In this document: one piece after another, positions 61,606 to 64,000 of the stretch
Position numbering within the stretch: the first letter of the stretch is position 1
Layout of the letters: each line of letters opens with the position of its first letter
DNA from: Sphingobacteriaceae bacterium
Lineage (GTDB): Bacteria; Bacteroidota; Bacteroidia; B-17B0; Aurantibacillaceae
Direction of reading: 5' to 3'
DNA: 64,000 bases
NCBI GenBank assembly: GCA_002319075.1
Contig: NVQB01000001.1
Location: 5,146,001 to 5,210,000, forward strand
Position numbers and translations under genes: made by a program
The notes under the pieces: model-generated
Told to the model about the DNA's origin: nothing
Databases searched by the model: none
Seen by the model: only the letters and a program-made list of their open reading frames with translations

Positions 61606-62622
61606 TTACATAAACACCGGGCAGTAACGCTTTCTGGCAATAAATCCGGGTTTTATTCTAATGATATAATTTATAAAGAGTTCAATGCCACCCCTATAAT
61701 TAGATGCGCGATTAAATTTACTGACGTTAATATCATAAGAAATACCACTTTGCATGGTTTTATTGGTATAGCCTAATCTAAAGATGACAGCGTCTCTGGC
61801 TCTTAAACAAAGTCCGCCAAGAATTGCTTTATTATCCTCTCTGTCGAAATAATATTTAAAAGAAGCATGTGGAATTAACTCATAATTGTTGCCCTGCTTG
61901 GTGAATAGCGCTTCTGCAATAATGTCTGTTTTATCAGCTATAGGTGCCGAATAACTTAAGCAGTTGGTAAACTTAAAATCAAGACGGCTTAAATTATTAC
62001 TTTGGTAAGTGATTATAGGAGAGGTTAAATGCTGTAAGCCTAGCCCATAAGAAAAGCGGTGCCTGGCATGATGAATATACTGAACAACAGAACCAAGGCT
62101 CATGTCAACAAAATTCACATTCGTCCAGCTGAATTGTTCCCCGCTGCTAATAGATTTGTTGTAAGAAATTCCGTCGTATTGATTATCAAACGTCATTTTA
62201 TCATAGTCAAATCCTACACGGCACCAACCTGCATTTGCTCCTAGTGTAATGATGAGCGAGCTATCTGGTTTTGCTAAAAAAATATATGAACCGCTGGCAT
62301 AGATCTGTGTTGTACCATAACGCGCATCTCCAGCCCGGTCATTATTAAACATCAATCCTACGCCTATCATGTCTTTCTCAAACTGACGGGGTTTGATCCG
62401 TTTTTCTCCGCTGATTCCGAAAGTATTATACGATACAGGAACAGCACTCCACTGACTCCTGTACACAGCTCCAACGCGGTAGTCACCATTAAACATGCCC
62501 GTGTAACCCGGACTAAGATTTAAGAGAGAAGCGTTGAATTGTGAAAAGTGAATATCCTGACCATGGGCACTGCCAGCAAGAAGTACTAAAAAACCGAAAA
62601 ATATATAGTGAACAAATCTCAA
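61606..62622 (-). CDS. PorP/SprF-family T9SS outer-membrane protein
   Basis: 338 residues. The signal peptide ends AHG and is followed by Gln-Asp. QDIHFSQFNASLLNLSPGYT and GDYRVGAVYRSQWSAVPVSY are the PorP/SprF signature at the start of the mature chain. LGLGLQHL-like and YFDREDNKAILGGLCLRARD strands continue the beta barrel, ending in a strand near the C-terminus. SprF-type proteins help export or attach specific cargo, notably SprB-like giant adhesins in gliding species. It is cotranscribed with the OmpA-TPR gene. Confidence 0.9.
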   Translation of the reverse strand: MRFVHYIFFGFLVLLAGSAHGQDIHFSQFNASLLNLSPGYTGMFNGDYRVGAVYRSQWSAVPVSYNTFGISGEKRIKPRQFEKDMIGVGLMFNNDRAGDARYGTTQIYASGSYIFLAKPDSSLIITLGANAGWCRVGFDYDKMTFDNQYDGISYNKSISSGEQFSWTNVNFVDMSLGSVVQYIHHARHRFSYGLGLQHLTSPIITYQSNNLSRLDFKFTNCLSYSAPIADKTDIIAEALFTKQGNNYELIPHASFKYYFDREDNKAILGGLCLRARDAVIFRLGYTNKTMQSGISYDINVSKFNRASNYRGGIELFINYIIRIKPGFIARKRYCPVFM

Positions 62623-62717
62623 TTAAGTGCTATAAACAAATATAACGAAATGTTCCGATTTAGAGCACTAACTGAAGAATACAAAATTTTAACCGCAATC
62701 GTTAGCATTAAAATCCT

Positions 62718-62725
62718 TAGATTTG
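62718..62725 (+). promoter_or_regulatory. -7 box of gcdH
   Basis: TAGATTTG matches TAnnTTTG and ends 18 nt before the ATG at 62744. It supports that start over an in-frame start at 62723, which overlaps the box. No clear -33 box. Confidence 0.4.
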
Positions 62726-62743
62726 TGCCTTATTTTAAAAGAT

Positions 62744-63928
62744 ATGGCAACTGACAATTTTCAAGCACACGACTACTATTTAATGGACGAGCTTTTAAGC
62801 GACGAACATAAATTAATTCGCGAAACAGCCCGTGCCTGGGTTAAAAAAGAAGTATCTCCAATTGTGGAAGGGGCTTGTCAAAAAGCTGAATTTCCAAAAC
62901 AATGGATTAAGGGTTTGGCAGAAATCGGCGCCTTTGGCCCCTATATTCCAACAGAATATGGAGGAGCGGGTCTTGACCAGATTTCTTACGGTTTAATTAT
63001 GCAGGAACTGGAACGTGGCGACAGTGGCCTACGCTCTACTGCTTCAGTACAAAGTTCGCTTGTAATGTTTCCGATTTTCACTTATGGCAGCGAAGAACAA
63101 AAAAGAAAATACTTGCCGAAATTAGCATCTGGCGATATGATGGGTTGTTTTGGTTTAACAGAACCAGATCATGGAAGTAACCCCAATGGTATGATTACTA
63201 ATTTTAAAGATGCTGGAGATGGTAAACATGTAGTTCTTAACGGAGCGAAAATGTGGATCTCCAATTCGCCTTTTGCAGATATTGCAGTGGTTTGGGCTAA
63301 AGATGAAGCCGGCGATATTCGCGGAATAGTTGTTGAAAGAGGAATGAAAGGATTTACAACTCCCGAAACACATGGCAAATGGAGTCTTCGTGCCAGTGCA
63401 ACAGGTGAATTGGTTTTTGATAATGTGATGGTTCCAAAGGAAAATATTTTTCCAAATATTAAAGGATTAAAAGGTCCTTTAGGATGCTTGAACAGTGCGC
63501 GTTATGGAATTTCATGGGGAGTTATTGGAGCCGCAATGGATTGTTATGACAGTGCTTTACGTTACAGTAAAGAACGTATCCAATTTGGAAAACCAATTGG
63601 TGCTTTTCAGTTGACTCAAAAAAAATTAGCTGAAATGATAACTGAAATTACCAAAGCGCAATTATTAACATGGAGATTAGGTGTTTTAAAAAATGAACAC
63701 CGCGCTAGTCCTGCTCAAATAAGTATGGCTAAACGTAATAACGTGCACATGGCAATTACAATTGCACGTGAAGCACGTCAGATACATGGTGGCATGGGTA
63801 TAACGGGTGAATATCCAATTATGCGTCACATGATGAATTTAGAAAGTGTTATTACTTATGAAGGAACTCACGACATCCATTTATTAATTACAGGAATGGA
63901 CATTACTGGCTTTAATGCCTTCAGTTAA
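62744..63928 (+). CDS. gcdH: Glutaryl-CoA dehydrogenase
   Basis: 394 residues with the acyl-CoA dehydrogenase fold. ERGDSGLRSTASVQSSLVMF carries the arginine (Arg97) and SVQSS block that glutaryl-CoA dehydrogenases use to hold the glutarate carboxylate. CFGLTEPDHGSNPNGM is the FAD/substrate loop, AREARQIHGGMGITGEYPIM the C-terminal FAD helix, and TYEGTHDIH has the catalytic Glu (~373). The enzyme oxidises and decarboxylates glutaryl-CoA to crotonyl-CoA in lysine/tryptophan catabolism. The start at 62744 is preferred over a start at 62723. Confidence 0.93.
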   Translation: MATDNFQAHDYYLMDELLSDEHKLIRETARAWVKKEVSPIVEGACQKAEFPKQWIKGLAEIGAFGPYIPTEYGGAGLDQISYGLIMQELERGDSGLRSTASVQSSLVMFPIFTYGSEEQKRKYLPKLASGDMMGCFGLTEPDHGSNPNGMITNFKDAGDGKHVVLNGAKMWISNSPFADIAVVWAKDEAGDIRGIVVERGMKGFTTPETHGKWSLRASATGELVFDNVMVPKENIFPNIKGLKGPLGCLNSARYGISWGVIGAAMDCYDSALRYSKERIQFGKPIGAFQLTQKKLAEMITEITKAQLLTWRLGVLKNEHRASPAQISMAKRNNVHMAITIAREARQIHGGMGITGEYPIMRHMMNLESVITYEGTHDIHLLITGMDITGFNAFS

Positions 63929-63945
63929 ATCTATTTTATACAAAT

Positions 63946-63988
63946 TAAAAAAATCCCGGATTGAATTTCAGTCCGGGATTTTTTTTAA
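63946..63988 (+). terminator. Terminator of gcdH
   Basis: The stem AAATCCCGGA/TCCGGGATTT (63951-63960 with 63972-63981), extended by flanking A and T runs, has an 11-nt loop. It is strong and could act in both directions. Confidence 0.9.
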
Positions 63989-64000
63989 CCTGAAACTTCA

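Overview
The window is AT-rich bacterial DNA from a member of the Bacteroidota. The evidence is a set of type IX secretion system (T9SS) cargo proteins ending in gliding-motility/CHU_C or type A sorting domains, a PorP/SprF plus OmpA-TPR pair, the rpmB-rpmG-DUF4295-ftsY gene order, promoters of the TTTG/TAnnTTTG kind, and starts that mostly lack a Shine-Dalgarno sequence. The combination of giant LamG adhesin-like proteins with fumarylacetoacetase and glutaryl-CoA dehydrogenase suits a free-living aerobic heterotroph. I cannot place it below phylum. No rRNA, tRNA, CRISPR array, insertion sequence or prophage is visible.

Layout. 1-10.3 kb: the tail of one secreted protein, then a 3312-residue secreted giant made of seven LamG + choice-of-anchor-D units, eight Ig-like repeats and a CHU_C tail. 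10.3-14.2 kb: an HI0933-type flavoprotein, fructose-6-phosphate aldolase/transaldolase, and a type A T9SS cargo protein. 14.3-21.4 kb (minus): two ~1050-1080-residue paralogous cargo proteins that share their body with the 12.5 kb protein but carry CHU_C tails; the second follows a small secreted protein by 10 bp. 21.5-28.7 kb: small accessory genes (GNATs, LEA14-like, DinB, YafY-type regulator, CBS protein, RluE-type pseudouridine synthase, another T9SS cargo protein). 28.8-31.5 kb: fahA-unknown-moxR operon. 31.7-37.1 kb: M1 peptidase lipoprotein and a very long TraB/GumN protein. 37.3-43.8 kb: trxB, rplS, a CNNM/CorC protein, and a TPMT-like methyltransferase holding an in-frame tandem repeat. 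43.8-48.6 kb: class III aminotransferase, two Cys-repeat lipoproteins, a DUF985 cupin and a serine-hydrolase-fold protein that has lost its catalytic residues. 48.6-55.3 kb: a decayed gene remnant, ftsY with ribosomal genes, ribD, ffh and folD. 55.3-64 kb: a T9SS cargo protein, a toxin-antitoxin pair with a clear operator, a DUF1761 protein, an ABC permease without ATPase, the PorP/SprF-OmpA pair and glutaryl-CoA dehydrogenase.

How it fits together. Much of the coding length is exported. All 13 proteins with a plausible signal peptidase I site have Gln at the predicted mature N-terminus, which matches the published Bacteroidetes Q-rule. The cargo proteins need a T9SS core that is not in the window; only PorP/SprF- and OmpA-type accessory proteins are present. 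The most unusual items are the tandem-repeat insertion inside the methyltransferase, the pseudo-serine-hydrolase, the shared-body cargo paralogs with exchanged secretion tails, and the 1235-residue TraB protein. I saw no clear defence island or biosynthetic cluster.
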